A stretch of DNA of 64,000 nt from Martensiomyces pterosporus (GCA_025201845.1 MU603960.1:66088-130087); one strand, 5' to 3'; shown: positions 1 through 9,810, counted from the first letter of the stretch. Made by a program: numbers and translations. Notes: generated by a model from the sequence alone, not told the origin.

Positions 1-60
1 AAGGAGCAGCAGGAAGGCGATGTGCAGCAACAGCAGCCAGGTCGCCACGAAGAGCTCTGA
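1..60 (+). CDS. Possible C-terminal tail of a gene cut by the left edge
   Basis: Frame 1 is open from the first base and ends at TGA 58-60, giving 19 residues rich in Gln and Glu (a QQQQ run, then PGRHEEL). The composition resembles the Gln-rich tails of other proteins in this window, so it may be the end of a plus-strand gene lying mostly to the left. Sixty bases are too few to be sure; it could be chance or 3' UTR. Confidence 0.3.
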   Translation, partial: KEQQEGDVQQQQPGRHEEL

Positions 61-772
61 TGCGCTGCAGTGTAGACCGCCTCCTTCAACTCACATCGGC
101 TCCTGCTGCTGCAGGCAGCGTGCACTAGAAATACACTGCTTTTGTAGACATCTTCATCTTCTGTGGCCATTTGGCGGAGATGCAGTGTTTCAGCCTTCGT
201 GGCTCACAGACAGCACACCGTGAATTGATGCTCTGCAATCGACATGGCAGGCACAGCTGCTCCAGGACATCAGAAATCAGTGCCGCAGCCGTAGATATTT
301 CCACTGGAACCGTAGAAATTCTGGTTCGTCACTGGGCTTCCACAGCGAATGGGCAGAGGTGTAGATCCGCATGTGTTGAGGACGCGGGGCGAAAGCCGAG
401 TTACGCAAGTGTGCATTGTGGCAGCTGCTTCGCACACCCACTTCCTTTCCTTTCCGACGCAGTGGTCAGCTGTGGGAAAGCAAGCTGAATGTGCGTTCAG
501 TGTTGGCAACACAAATTGTGGAAATCTAGAAGCACCCGGCCCCAACACTGAAACACAAGGGGAGGAGGGGTCCCACATGATAGCGGGCCAAGCAAAGGAA
601 ATCAGCGCATACAAGAATGGCACTATTTTTTTCTTCCTCTTTGCCGTGCGCACTGATCGGCGGGATACATGTTGTGCTCAGGCTGTACTTAAGCAGCAGC
701 AGCCGTCTCCTAGATTCGTGTTCTTTTGCAATTTTTCTTGCGCCGATACTAATTACCATTATTTTTGCTGCT
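61..772. other. Intergenic region, no gene seen
   Basis: Short overlapping frames occur on both strands but none has a recognisable domain, a biased codon pattern or a matching splice partner. The stretch just before 773 is T-rich and would serve as promoter and leader for the glycine-rich membrane protein gene. Confidence 0.5.
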
Positions 773-1912
773 ATGCGTGGCATATACTTTGTTATTCTCG
801 CATTTCTGTGTATCTTGCTCACGGTCCAGGCCAGCCCTGGCCTAACAAAGCGGAAGGGAGGTGGCGGCGGTGGTAAAGGAGGAGGAGGAGGAGGAGGTGG
901 TGGTGGTAAAGGAGGGGGTGGTGGCGGCGGTGGCGGTAGTAAAGGACCCGGAAGCAGCAGTGGCAGCAGTGGCAGCAGCGGTAGTAAAGGACCCGGAAGC
1001 AGCAGTGGCAGCAGCGGTAGCAAAGGACCCGGAAGCAGCAGTGGCAGCAGCGGCAGCAAAGGGGTTGGCGGAGGTGGAGGGAGCGCAAGCAAGGGCGTGG
1101 GGCCCTACGGCGACAAGCCACCAAGCTACGCATCCTTGTATCCCGACCGTAGCGGCTTCAACGCCGGCGGCCGCCCCTCAGGTGCCGGCGACAGCACACG
1201 TCCCTACGGCCCGCCACCTGCCTACAGCGCCAACGCACAGTATGCAACTGTCAACCGCGGCCAGACGGTCCCGCCATACACCTTCGCATCCAATTCGCCG
1301 GCTACCTACTACGCCTCAACGTCGCGCACCTCCTATCCGGGTGCCTGGGGCTACGGCTACTACCCGCTGTACCCTTACCCGTGGTGGGCATATGGCGGCG
1401 GCATTTGGCTAGGTGCCGTCTATTACCAGCATGCCACAAACCACGGCGTACACAGCTACAAGAGCGAGTTCCGCAATATGACCGTTGTCAACGCCACAAA
1501 CACACCGCTTATTGGCGACCAGGATATCTTCAACAACCATGTGAACATCACCTTCACCGACTTTAACAACGGCACGATCCAGATTGCGCCCTGCGGAAAC
1601 TCCACCAGCACCGACCTAAATGTCGACGCGTCGGATTGCAACCCCATTGTGCTGGATGTCCAGAATGGAACCGTTGTTCGTGGAAATGCAAGGACGCAGG
1701 TGCAGAAGGACATTACGTTCTTTGATCTCCACTTGGGCAACTCCACCACCACGCTTCGTACACAGACAATCTCCAGCACCCAGAAAAAGTCTCGAGGCGG
1801 TGTCATTGCTGGCATTGTTGTTGGATGTGTGGCATTTGTTGCTATCGTTGCTGGCGTCGCGTTCTGGTACTTTAGGAGAAGAAAGCGCCAGCTTGCCAAC
1901 GCTGCGCAATAG
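773..1912 (+). CDS. Secreted Gly/Ser-rich single-pass membrane protein
   Basis: No family is recognised. The predicted 379-residue protein starts at ATG 773, which gives a clean signal peptide (MRGIYFVILAFLCILL, cut near QASPG). The longer open frame upstream has no such logic. Next come poly-Gly blocks punctuated by Lys, then repeats of KGPGSSSGSSGS, then a Tyr/Pro/Trp-rich stretch with PPSY and PPAY motifs. A domain with at least seven N-glycosylation sequons (NMT, NAT, NIT, NGT, NST) follows. Near residues 340-366 one hydrophobic helix is followed by the basic stop-transfer RRRKR, predicting a type I membrane protein with a tiny cytosolic tail. A cell-surface or wall-associated role is plausible. 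PPxY motifs normally bind cytosolic WW domains, yet here they fall on the lumenal side, which is odd. Confidence 0.7.
   Translation: MRGIYFVILAFLCILLTVQASPGLTKRKGGGGGGKGGGGGGGGGGKGGGGGGGGGSKGPGSSSGSSGSSGSKGPGSSSGSSGSKGPGSSSGSSGSKGVGGGGGSASKGVGPYGDKPPSYASLYPDRSGFNAGGRPSGAGDSTRPYGPPPAYSANAQYATVNRGQTVPPYTFASNSPATYYASTSRTSYPGAWGYGYYPLYPYPWWAYGGGIWLGAVYYQHATNHGVHSYKSEFRNMTVVNATNTPLIGDQDIFNNHVNITFTDFNNGTIQIAPCGNSTSTDLNVDASDCNPIVLDVQNGTVVRGNARTQVQKDITFFDLHLGNSTTTLRTQTISSTQKKSRGGVIAGIVVGCVAFVAIVAGVAFWYFRRRKRQLANAAQ
941..1057 (+). repeat. In-frame 36/45-bp coding repeat (Gly/Ser)
   Basis: Three units beginning AAAGGACCCGGAAGCAGC start at 941, 986 and 1022. The first is 45 bp and the next two are 36 bp, so every unit keeps the reading frame. 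Each encodes KGPGSSSGSSGS-type sequence. The array sits just after the poly-Gly/Lys blocks and is likely to vary in length between strains. Confidence 0.85.
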
Positions 1913-2267
1913 ACTTTTCATCGCCCGCTCGTTTCTTTTCTTCTTCTTCCTAATTCGTTATTGCGTTATTTGCTTTCACTAATTTAATGTCTTGTTTCAC
2001 CGAGAACGTGTTATTTCATATATTCAGCTCGTCCACGAACAGGCGTTGTTGCAGCACCGCAGACCAAGACACATCCTTTCATCCTGCTGTTGCTGGAGTC
2101 GTCCGTTGCACAGCGGAGCTCCTTCCAATTCCTAGCACCAGCGCCTCCTCTCTTCTGGAGACAAGGATGCGTATTCACTTCCATCTGTTCATTGCCCTCA
2201 GGTCCTGCAATCGCACCAAACAGCCTCCAGTGCAGCCGCCGTGTTGGTTGTCTTGTATTGAGGCCGC
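1913..2267. other. Convergent 3' intergenic region
   Basis: Pyrimidine- and AT-rich sequence between the stop codons of two converging genes. Nothing coding is recognised; it should hold both 3' UTRs and polyadenylation sites. Confidence 0.5.
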
Positions 2268-2921
2268 TTAGAAGCTAATCACCAGGTGATTTCCCTTGTC
2301 AACAACTGAAACGCTGGAAAAATCCTTGATTGCATGCTGCGCACCCGCAGCTCTCAGCTCCTTCTCATCGGTTGACGTCAGGATGGCCACGACGGTCGCT
2401 CCCGCTGCATGCCCAGCCTTGACGCCATTGACAGCGTCCTCAAAGACAACCGCCTCCTCAGGATCAACCCCCAGGTGCTTGGCACCGGCTCTGTAGCATT
2501 CCGGGTCAGGCTTTCCCCTGGTGACGTCCTTCGCCGACACCATCCTGTCCGGGACAGGGAGGTTGGCCTGAGCCAGTCTTGTGAGCGCCAGGGATTCTGT
2601 GGCGGCAGTGACGATGGCCCATTTCTTGGGGTCAAGCTCGGCCAGAAGCTTGCTTATCCCAGGCACGGCATACACTCCCCTGGCATCCTTCATCAGGTCC
2701 TCTTCGAACTCTTGGGCGACTTCCCTGGAGTGCAGCTCCGGCGGGAACCACTTGTTGAGGACGTCGTGGGTCGGGTGGCCGTGAATGTTGTGCAGGAGCT
2801 TGTCTGCGTCGATGTTGTATTTGTTGGCCATCTCGCGCCACCAGCGCTCGACACACTCAATGGTGTTGACCAGAGTGCCGTCCATGTCAAAAAGAATCGC
2901 CCTTGCCTTGATTTCGACCAT
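2268..2921 (-). CDS. HAD-superfamily phosphatase, glycerol-3-phosphatase-like (paralogue 1)
   Basis: A 217-residue HAD hydrolase of the subgroup that includes yeast Gpp1/Gpp2 and 2-deoxyglucose-6-phosphatase. Motif I is DMDGT (nucleophile and acid/base Asp), motif II is the Thr in IVTAAT, the motif III Lys lies in RGKPDPE, and motif IV is VVFEDAVNGVKAG (Mg-binding acidic residues). The helical cap lies between motifs I and II. The start at 2921 (MVEIKAR) was chosen because the paralogue at 5219-5872 begins MVEIKAK; the frame runs further upstream only from a non-ATG codon. Substrate is inferred: glycerol-3-phosphate is the best guess, but DOG1/2-type sugar phosphatases share all these motifs. 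The protein should be cytosolic, as no targeting signal is visible. Confidence 0.85.
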   Translation of the reverse strand: MVEIKARAILFDMDGTLVNTIECVERWWREMANKYNIDADKLLHNIHGHPTHDVLNKWFPPELHSREVAQEFEEDLMKDARGVYAVPGISKLLAELDPKKWAIVTAATESLALTRLAQANLPVPDRMVSAKDVTRGKPDPECYRAGAKHLGVDPEEAVVFEDAVNGVKAGHAAGATVVAILTSTDEKELRAAGAQHAIKDFSSVSVVDKGNHLVISF

Positions 2922-3424
2922 TCTGGAGAATATGCGTGGAGATTGGGAATGCAAAAAAGTAGTAGAGGATGTCTAAGCGGCGGAGAAGAAAAAGGGTGAG
3001 GGGGACCTCTGATATCGGCCGCAGCGCTCTCACTTGGGGCCACTTGACGCACCCTCACCCGCTCCCTCTCGCTGTTACACATGGATGGATCGCTGCCCAC
3101 GGTTCGAGGAAAAGGCGGGGAAAAGCTTGCCACACCACACCGCTGCTGCTGCTGTTTAGCGTGGTCCATGAAGCAGCAGCGCAATTGCTGCACCTGGCGC
3201 TCCAAGCCTAAGCCTAGTGAGCGAGCTGGCAGGGCACTACTACGAACGCGCCGGCTCGCATATGCATGTCACGGCTGGGTGCTGACCACCGAGCATATTT
3301 CTGCAACATAAAGGTCATATGTAGGACTCGGGTGAGCACGGAATTTTGCATATGGGGCAGCAGTTTATTTCAGCATTTAATCACAAAGTCCGACCCGCGC
3401 TTTACACATACACAATGAGTTTCT
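2922..3424. other. Intergenic region, promoter side of phosphatase paralogue 1
   Basis: About 500 bp between the phosphatase start and the end of the dehydrogenase gene. It is rich in CTG/CAG and homopurine patches. No gene is recognised. Confidence 0.5.
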
Positions 3425-4492
3425 TTAATTGCCGCTGGAGGCGCCCTCGAGCACAATGCGGTACCGAGCCTTGCCGGCATCCATATGCTCCAGAGCCTCA
3501 TTGACCTTTGCGATGGGATAGCGCTCGATGATCGGGCGAATGTTGTGCTCAACAGCAAACGCGAGGGTCTTCCTGATGATTTCAACGCCGCCAATCATGG
3601 AGCCGGTAATGGAGACCTCGGTGCGAACAAAGTCAAAGGGCGAGAACGTCAGGTTGCCCTCGGGCAGTGCAAGAAGAACAATCGTTCCCTCAAAGTCCAT
3701 CCACGAGACAAACTCGTTGTACTGGTTCGCCTTGGAGTTGGAGGTGATGAAGAGGAAGTTCAGCGATTGGCGCACCGCGTCAACCTCCTCCTTCTTCGAG
3801 GTGTCGACAAAGATCGAGGCGCCGAGTCCCAATGCCTGCTCGCGCTTGTTGGGCGAGTGCGAGAACGCAACGACCTCCGCGCCGAGGGCGTGGGCGTACT
3901 GAATGGCGAGATGGCCAAGACCGCCAATTCCAACGACACCAATACGGTCGCCCTTCTTGACGCCCTTGCGGAGCATGGGGGCAAAAACAGTGGTGCCGGC
4001 GCACATGAGGGGAGGGGCATAGACAGGGTCGATGGCTGCAGGGATCTTGAATGCATAGTTGGAGTCCACACGCACGGCCTCGGCATACCCTCCGTGTGCC
4101 TGGTGGCCATCGGCGTACTTCGAGTTGTAGGTGTAGACGCTGTGGGGGCAGTGAGGGTCGAGGTTGTGGCTGCAAGCCTTGCAGTCGTTCTTGAGGCAGG
4201 CAAACGCCTGGGCGCCAACGCCGACAATGTCGCCCTCGTTCAGGTGGGTGACTCTTTCGCCCTTGGTGATGACCTTGCCGATGATCTCGTGTCCGACGAT
4301 GGCGGGGTACATGGTTGGCCCCCACTCGCTCTTGATGGTGTGCAGGTCAGAACCGCAAATGCCGCTGTACTCGATCTTGATTTCGACGTCGTTCTCGCCC
4401 AGCGGACGAGGAATGTATGACCAGGGCTCAACCTTGATGCCAGGAGCCTTAGCAGCCCAGCCGTGGATCTCGTTGATTTTGCCTTCGACCAT
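3425..4492 (-). CDS. Zinc-dependent NADP(H) alcohol dehydrogenase (ADH6/cinnamyl-ADH type)
   Basis: A 355-residue medium-chain dehydrogenase that should interconvert alcohols and aldehydes in the cytosol. Catalytic-zinc ligands are visible in GICGSDLH and GHE. The structural-zinc loop has four Cys (CLKNDCKACSHNLDPHC) with spacing C-x4-C-x2-C-x7-C, two residues longer in the first gap than the usual C-x2-C. The Rossmann motif is GIGGLGHLAIQ. The Ser/Lys-containing loop after the second strand (FSHSPNKRE) points to NADP(H), as in yeast Adh6/7. Length is normal for the family. ATG at 4492 is unambiguous. Codon choice favours C-ending codons, suggesting good expression. It lies between two phosphatase paralogues in the same orientation. 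The physiological substrate cannot be read from sequence. Confidence 0.9.
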   Translation of the reverse strand: MVEGKINEIHGWAAKAPGIKVEPWSYIPRPLGENDVEIKIEYSGICGSDLHTIKSEWGPTMYPAIVGHEIIGKVITKGERVTHLNEGDIVGVGAQAFACLKNDCKACSHNLDPHCPHSVYTYNSKYADGHQAHGGYAEAVRVDSNYAFKIPAAIDPVYAPPLMCAGTTVFAPMLRKGVKKGDRIGVVGIGGLGHLAIQYAHALGAEVVAFSHSPNKREQALGLGASIFVDTSKKEEVDAVRQSLNFLFITSNSKANQYNEFVSWMDFEGTIVLLALPEGNLTFSPFDFVRTEVSITGSMIGGVEIIRKTLAFAVEHNIRPIIERYPIAKVNEALEHMDAGKARYRIVLEGASSGN

Positions 4493-5218
4493 TGCTGCTG
4501 CGTGTCTTGGAGATAAAAGCTGGTGTGTAAAAGAAGTACTCGGTGTGTGCTTGGATGGTGTTGTGTGTTCGATGAAGATGGCTTTGGCCGTTGGGAGCGC
4601 GTCTCGACCTCACCTTATACCAGCTCCAACCATGACGTGGCGCCTCCCTGTTCAGATGTCGTACTTATTCACTCCGGGATCTCGCACGAGGGAGAACACA
4701 CAAGGGAGAGCGCACATGGCACACTAGCAAGCAAATGGAGTCGGCTGGATACAGTGAGGGCAGGTTGCAGCAGGGAGCAGCTTACAAATAGATGTGCGGT
4801 ATCTTGTGCATAAATGTTTCACAAACAAGGAGGCGCCCAGTGTACCCCGAGGGAATCAAAGCTTAAACATAGCATCTGTGCTGCTCTTGCCCCCCTCCAG
4901 CTGCCTTGGCAAAATATATACCCTACAACAGCGATATACGGCATAACTGGAGCCACAGTCATGTGTTGGCCCTGGCTGAACAGAGCAACCAACTGGCTAG
5001 CACACGCAATGATATTACTAATGACCCCCATGCTAGGGACCGCATGTTTCAGTGCCGCTCACAAACACCGCAGAGTCGGATCTAGCTCGCATCCAACAGC
5101 AGCAGGCATACGAAGCCATGTATTGAAAGTAGCAAATAACATAGAACAGGGTTTCCCATGCAAATGGGTCATACGACACACAAAGTAGCTCCGCTGACTA
5201 AGCAGCAGGTCAGTAGCT
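4493..5218. other. Intergenic region, no gene seen
   Basis: Holds the dehydrogenase promoter and the 3' end of phosphatase paralogue 2. A 124-codon plus-strand frame at 4814-5188 has Cys/Trp/His-rich, family-less content and is not believed to be a gene. Confidence 0.5.
4614..4619 (-). promoter_or_regulatory. Candidate TATA element of the alcohol dehydrogenase gene
   Basis: TATAAG on the minus strand, about 120 bp upstream of the ATG at 4492. The match is weak and only position supports it. Confidence 0.35.
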
Positions 5219-5872
5219 TCAGAAACTAATGGTGATGTGGTCACCGCAGTCGACAATGTCGATGCTCGTAAAGTCCTTGACAATGTACTTGGCGCCAGCA
5301 GCCTCAAGCTCCTCGCGCGGGAAGGATGTAAGCAGCGCAATAACCGTGGCGCCTGCAGCAACACCCGCCCTGACGCCGTTGACAGCGTCCTCAAAGATCA
5401 CCACATCCTTGGGGTCCACGCCCAGTGTCCTGGCGCCTGTGAGATAGCCCTCCGGGTTGGGCTTCCCGACCTTGACATCGCCAGCAGCCAGCATCCTTTG
5501 CGGCAGCGGGTGGCCAACCTGCGTCAACCGAGTTTCCGCCCAGAGCCTCGATGCTGCGGTCACCACGGCCCATTTGTCGGGGCTAACGGACTCCAGGGCC
5601 CTGTGCGAGCCAGGAACCGCGCTGACGCCGTCGGTCTGGTGGACGACCTCGAGCTCAAATGCCTGGCAGAACTCCTGCGTGTGGCACTCGGGCGGGAAGT
5701 GGGCCTTGACTATGTCTATTGCCGAGCACCCATGGACATGTTTAACAAGCTCATCTCCGTCGATTCCGTGCTGGAACCCCTTCTCGCGCCAGGCCCTTTC
5801 CACACACGCGACTGTGTCGACGAGGGTGCCGTCCATGTCGTAGAGGATTCCCTTTGCCTTGATCTCAACCAT
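5219..5872 (-). CDS. HAD-superfamily phosphatase, glycerol-3-phosphatase-like (paralogue 2)
   Basis: A 217-residue HAD hydrolase of exactly the same length as the protein at 2268-2921. All four motifs are present: DMDGT, the Thr in VVTAAS, the Lys in VGKPNPE and VIFEDAVNGVRAG. The cap differs more than the core, with CxxAID and FPPECHTQEF replacing the other copy's HPTHDVL and FPPELHSREV, so the two may differ in substrate. The start MVEIKAKGILYDMDG is an ATG at 5872. A TATAAAT box lies about 95 bp upstream. Known relatives dephosphorylate glycerol-3-phosphate in osmotic glycerol production, or 2-deoxyglucose-6-phosphate; which applies here is open. The pair probably arose by local duplication around the dehydrogenase gene. 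Confidence 0.85.
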   Translation of the reverse strand: MVEIKAKGILYDMDGTLVDTVACVERAWREKGFQHGIDGDELVKHVHGCSAIDIVKAHFPPECHTQEFCQAFELEVVHQTDGVSAVPGSHRALESVSPDKWAVVTAASRLWAETRLTQVGHPLPQRMLAAGDVKVGKPNPEGYLTGARTLGVDPKDVVIFEDAVNGVRAGVAAGATVIALLTSFPREELEAAGAKYIVKDFTSIDIVDCGDHITISF

Positions 5873-6568
5873 TGTTCCTTAGTCCGCGCAGTATAAGCAG
5901 AGTTGCAGTATGGAGCAGAGCGAGTCCAGGCTGCGCGATGCGGCGGGAGGGAACGGCCGGGATTTATACGCATCCGGGCACAGGAGGCGAGGGGAACAGA
6001 GGCCTCGCACAAAAACAATGGCCTCGCACAAAACACCAGTGGTTGCTATAAATAACATGCCCGCGTGTTCAGCGATCTGTCTACACGGTGCAGTCATTCA
6101 GCTGCTCCCGACAAAAGCTCCGCATTTCAAGACAAGCCACGCCAAACACCATCGGCCTGCCAGCCGGCACGGGCACTTTTCCACTTTGGCAGCTGCGGAA
6201 ACAAGACGCTGTGTTGGCAACGAAGCTATGTCGGTGGAAACGTGACTGAAAAGTCGAGAAACAAACCGGGAAAGAGGATACAATGTACAATGGACTTGAA
6301 CGAATAAAGTAGGGATGCCGTTCCGCACAGCTTGCACTTGCAGAGAAGCGCAGAGCGGACGAGAGGAGTGTGCAGCCAGGCTTTGTGGATGCGGGCAGCT
6401 GCAGAGCGGGTACCGGCGATGGCGCAAAGAAGGGTGGGTGGGTGTGGTTGTAGAGTATACAAGCCCGGGGGCTTGCTACGAACGAGTAGATAAAATAAAG
6501 GCGCTCTTTGCATCGGGTACACGCCATGCACACGCCCAGCAGCGCGGCGTCTTCCTGCTCGCCCCGGC
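5873..6568. other. Intergenic region between phosphatase 2 and cyclin genes
   Basis: Contains the phosphatase promoter and the cyclin 3' UTR. AATAAA and AATAAAG occur on the plus strand near 6303 and 6493 but serve no known gene. No coding feature is recognised. Confidence 0.5.
5962..5968 (-). promoter_or_regulatory. TATA box of phosphatase paralogue 2
   Basis: TATAAAT on the minus strand, about 95 bp upstream of ATG 5872, a normal TATA-to-start distance. Confidence 0.6.
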
Positions 6569-8728
6569 TTAGAGCAGCGCCTGCTCCTGTGGCAGCTGCT
6601 GCTGCTGGATGTCGGCGAAAACACCGGACTCGGGGGAGTGATCGCCGCTGGTAGGCTGCAGCAGAGACTTGGGGTCGTTCATCTTGAACCACTGGTGGAC
6701 AAACTCGGACGCCCTGAGGAACCTGCGGTCCGCATATTTCTCGTAAATTGCACGGTGCTTCCTGGGGCTCATCAGCTGCTCAATGAGAATGGCCGCAGTT
6801 GGCAGAAGCTCGCTCTCAAAGTACCCCGAGTAAAACGCATGCGCACGGGTCCACACGCCCTTCTCGAGGAAGCGCAGGGCAAGGTAGTGCGACGTGGCAG
6901 CAACCTTGGAGCACGGGATGCCGATGAAGCGCTCGTCAATAAGGGTGACCTCAATGAGGTACTTGGCCAGGGTGCGCGTGGCAATGTCGTAGTCGTCCGC
7001 CTTGGAGATGCGGCGCAAGAAGGACAGAGGCCCGGGCCATCCAAGGTCAAAGTTCAGCATGCGCAGGAGGAAGCGCTCGGCACGCAGGATCTCCTCCTCG
7101 GTGTAGTTCTTCTCAACCATGTAGACCATGTCCTTGATGCTGGGAACGTGGATCTCCTCGTACTTTGAGGCCAGGAGGAGGCACACGGCGCCCACGAGCT
7201 GCAGCTTGTTGATGAGTATTTCCTTTGTAGACAGGAAGCGGTCGACAAAGTTGATGCACAGGTAGAGGGTCTCCGGCAGCAGGTTGAAGCGGTGGTGGAC
7301 CTGGACAAGCCACTCGACCAGGATCGAGCGAGTCGACCAGGTAAGAGAGGGCTGGCGGGCCATGTAGCTGGGGTCGGGCATCAGCCTGACCTCGAGCTCG
7401 CGCATGTACCCAAAGATGTCGTCGCCAAACTCAGGAATGAGGGTCATGTCGTGCGGGTCGACATCGGCCTCAAACTCGTTGATCTCCTCCATGAGGATGG
7501 GCTGCTCGTTCACCAGCCCAGTGTGCACAAGGGCGTAGTCGATCGTGTCCTCATCGACAAGCTTCAGCTCGCCCAGAGAATCAGCCGTATCGAAGACAGA
7601 CCCAGTGTCGCTGCCGGCGCTGCTCTCAAGCTTCAGGCTGAGGGCAACGCTGCTGGCTGCCGTCGAGGACAGGTCGTCAAAGGCCTCGCCCTCGCCGTCC
7701 GTGTAGTTCTCCGCATCAGCCTCGCCCTCAATCTCCATCGACGAGTCCTCTGTGACACGCAACGCGGTGCGGGTAGCGCGTCCGCTACGAGTGTGCTTTC
7801 CAAGCAGCGAGGCTGTGGGCGGCTGTGCGCCGATGTTGGACCGCACGCGCTTTGCAGCGCCCGCGGTGGCAGCAACAGCAGCACCACTGGATGCAGCGGC
7901 TGTGCGTGTGCGGCGAATGCCAAAGGTAGCCGAGGGCTTGCTAATGGGCCGAGCGCCAAGAACAACAGATGACGGGCGGCTGGCCGTGGCTGTGGCGCGG
8001 GTAGTGCCGGTGACCTGGCGCGCACGAGCTGTGGTGAGAGCGGTCTTGGACACGCCAGAGAGCGCAACCCTGCCTGGCTTCGATCCCGCCCTGGCATGGA
8101 GCTTTGCAGCAACATCACCGGGCTTTGTGAGCTTTGTGGCCTGCTCGTGTGCCTACGCAAACTTAACGTAAACAAACAACCACAGGTGTTTAGTATAAAC
8201 AAGGGGGTGTCCAATCAAAAAATCAGGCGAGGCGGTGTTTACCCAACACCAAGGGCACACACGCCGATTTCGCAAGTGCTTATCGAGAATGGATCGCCAC
8301 GGATACTGAGTTGCACCGCCATCGAGTATAGTGGCCGACGGGAAATGAAATGGAAAAAAGCCAGGCTGTACAACAGGGCTCCGTGGCGAGCTGTCAACAA
8401 GCAAGCACACAAGAGGCACAAGCAAGGCCCGCAAAAACACAAGCCATGTGCTTACCTTCACATTTCCGACTTCACCGAGGGCGCTGCGTGTGCGAGTGGC
8501 GATGCCGGCTGGTTTGGCGCCAAAGGACTTGACATGAACAGTAGCGCCGGCATTGTTAGTGGCCCCAGCGGTGGCTGAGATGGCGGCAGCAGTGGCAGAG
8601 CGTGTCTTCACGCCAGCCTTGACTGGCTCAAGGTCCTTTGCTGCGCGGGCAGCGACTGTGCCGACCTTGTTCTCGTCGGTGATGCCAGCGGCGGCTCTGC
8701 GCGTGGGTATGCGCGAGCGGAGCGGCAT
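6569..8728 (-). CDS. G2/mitotic B-type cyclin, two exons
   Basis: Regulatory subunit of the mitotic cyclin-dependent kinase, nuclear. Exon 1 (8728-8456, 91 codons) ends in a textbook destruction box, RSALGEVGN, the APC/C degron. The donor is GTAAGC at 8455. Exon 2 most likely begins at 8152 after TTTGCGTAG; an acceptor 12 bp later (8140) also keeps frame. It runs to 6569, giving about 620 residues. Ala/Thr/Ser-rich disordered sequence precedes the cyclin N box (RSILVEWLVQVHHRFNLLPE, FVDRFLS, LVGAVCLLLASKYEE), followed by a C-terminal cyclin fold. The exon 2 frame opens upstream only through a GTG, so the first exon is needed. Reading into the intron would end after about 100 codons, giving a degron-only product. 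Confidence 0.9.
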
Positions 8729-8899
8729 TGTGGAGCTCTACAAGACGGGTTTCGGCGAGAAAGTGGATGCAGCGTGCTTTAGTGGGCATGGCGGCAGGGG
8801 TGTAAGCAGCAAGCATGGCACTACAAATGAATATCAGATTGATGTGCGTACCTTGTTTTGGAACATGGTGAAGTGGCGCTGTGTGTTGCTGTTGCTGTG

Positions 8900-8907
8900 T
8901 ATATATA
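8900..8907 (-). promoter_or_regulatory. Candidate TATA element of the cyclin gene
   Basis: A TATATATA run about 170 bp upstream of the cyclin ATG on the minus strand. The run is palindromic, so its direction is not fixed by sequence. Confidence 0.4.
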
Positions 8908-8956
8908 TGCGTGGGGGTTGGTAGCCAGGGCAAGCTGTCCTTAGCGGATTGTATAG

Positions 8957-8994
8957 CCAATGGAGGGGTTTAGTGTTATTAGCGGGTATAAAAG
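8957..8994 (+). promoter_or_regulatory. CCAAT box plus TATAAAAG without a known gene
   Basis: CCAAT at 8957-8961 is followed by TATAAAAG at 8987-8994 on the plus strand. This should start a transcript near 9020, yet only a 13-codon frame (ATG 9053) follows. A GTAAGT donor-like site is at 9242 and a CTTAAC...GCCAG acceptor-like site ends near 9367. A small spliced or non-coding transcript divergent from the cyclin gene is possible. Confidence 0.35.
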
Positions 8995-9810
8995 GATGTG
9001 GCGAGGAGGCTAGCTGGCATTCGCAGCGTGCTGGATTATTCTAGTAGTGTAGATGGCGAAACAACAAAAGTGCGTGTTTTTGGGCAGGCGCTAGAGAGCG
9101 ACGGAAGGCAATTATAGGCGCTGCTAGCAGAGTAGCGTGTAAAACAGAAACAGAGCAAGAGAGACGGACCAAGGCAGCAGCAGTGTGTGCAGACCTTGCA
9201 GTTTGTGGTGTAGACGCCCAGGCAGCAGCTAGGAGTCCGAAAGTAAGTGGATGTAGGAGAAAGAGGACGGAAGAAGAGACATTGGGGAGACAAGAAGGAC
9301 GCTGCCCGAAACCTTCCTCTTGCTGTTTAAATACCGCCAGCCTTAACCCCTGCAAACTGCACGCCAGGCGGGCGTCCTCAGCAGCACGGGCGGCGGGCTG
9401 GGGCGGCCCAACACAGGCCCTCGCAAGAAAGCCAGCATGCTTTTTCTGTTTTGAATACAGGCGTCTGAGCCAATGGCACACGGCCGTATGTTCATCGTAA
9501 ATTAAGCCCGCCAATGGGACGCAAGTGCATCCTGCAGCCAGCGAACCGATAAATAGTGAGCTTGTTGTCCATTCTTTGTGTCCACATTTTGCTGTTTATT
9601 ATTGCAGCTCCTCCCGCCAGGCTCGCTGCTGAGCTCAAAATTTTTCCTCCCCTTTGAGCCTGGGCTGACAGTAGCGTATAATCCTGGCCAGATTGCGCGC
9701 CTTTCCGTCCTTTGTCTGGCGAGGGCTGAAATAAGCCATTCGCGGCCCATTGTTGCCCGTCCGCCCTTCTTCCATGCTCCTTTTCCTGCCGCACACAGCG
9801 GGCCGCCCTA

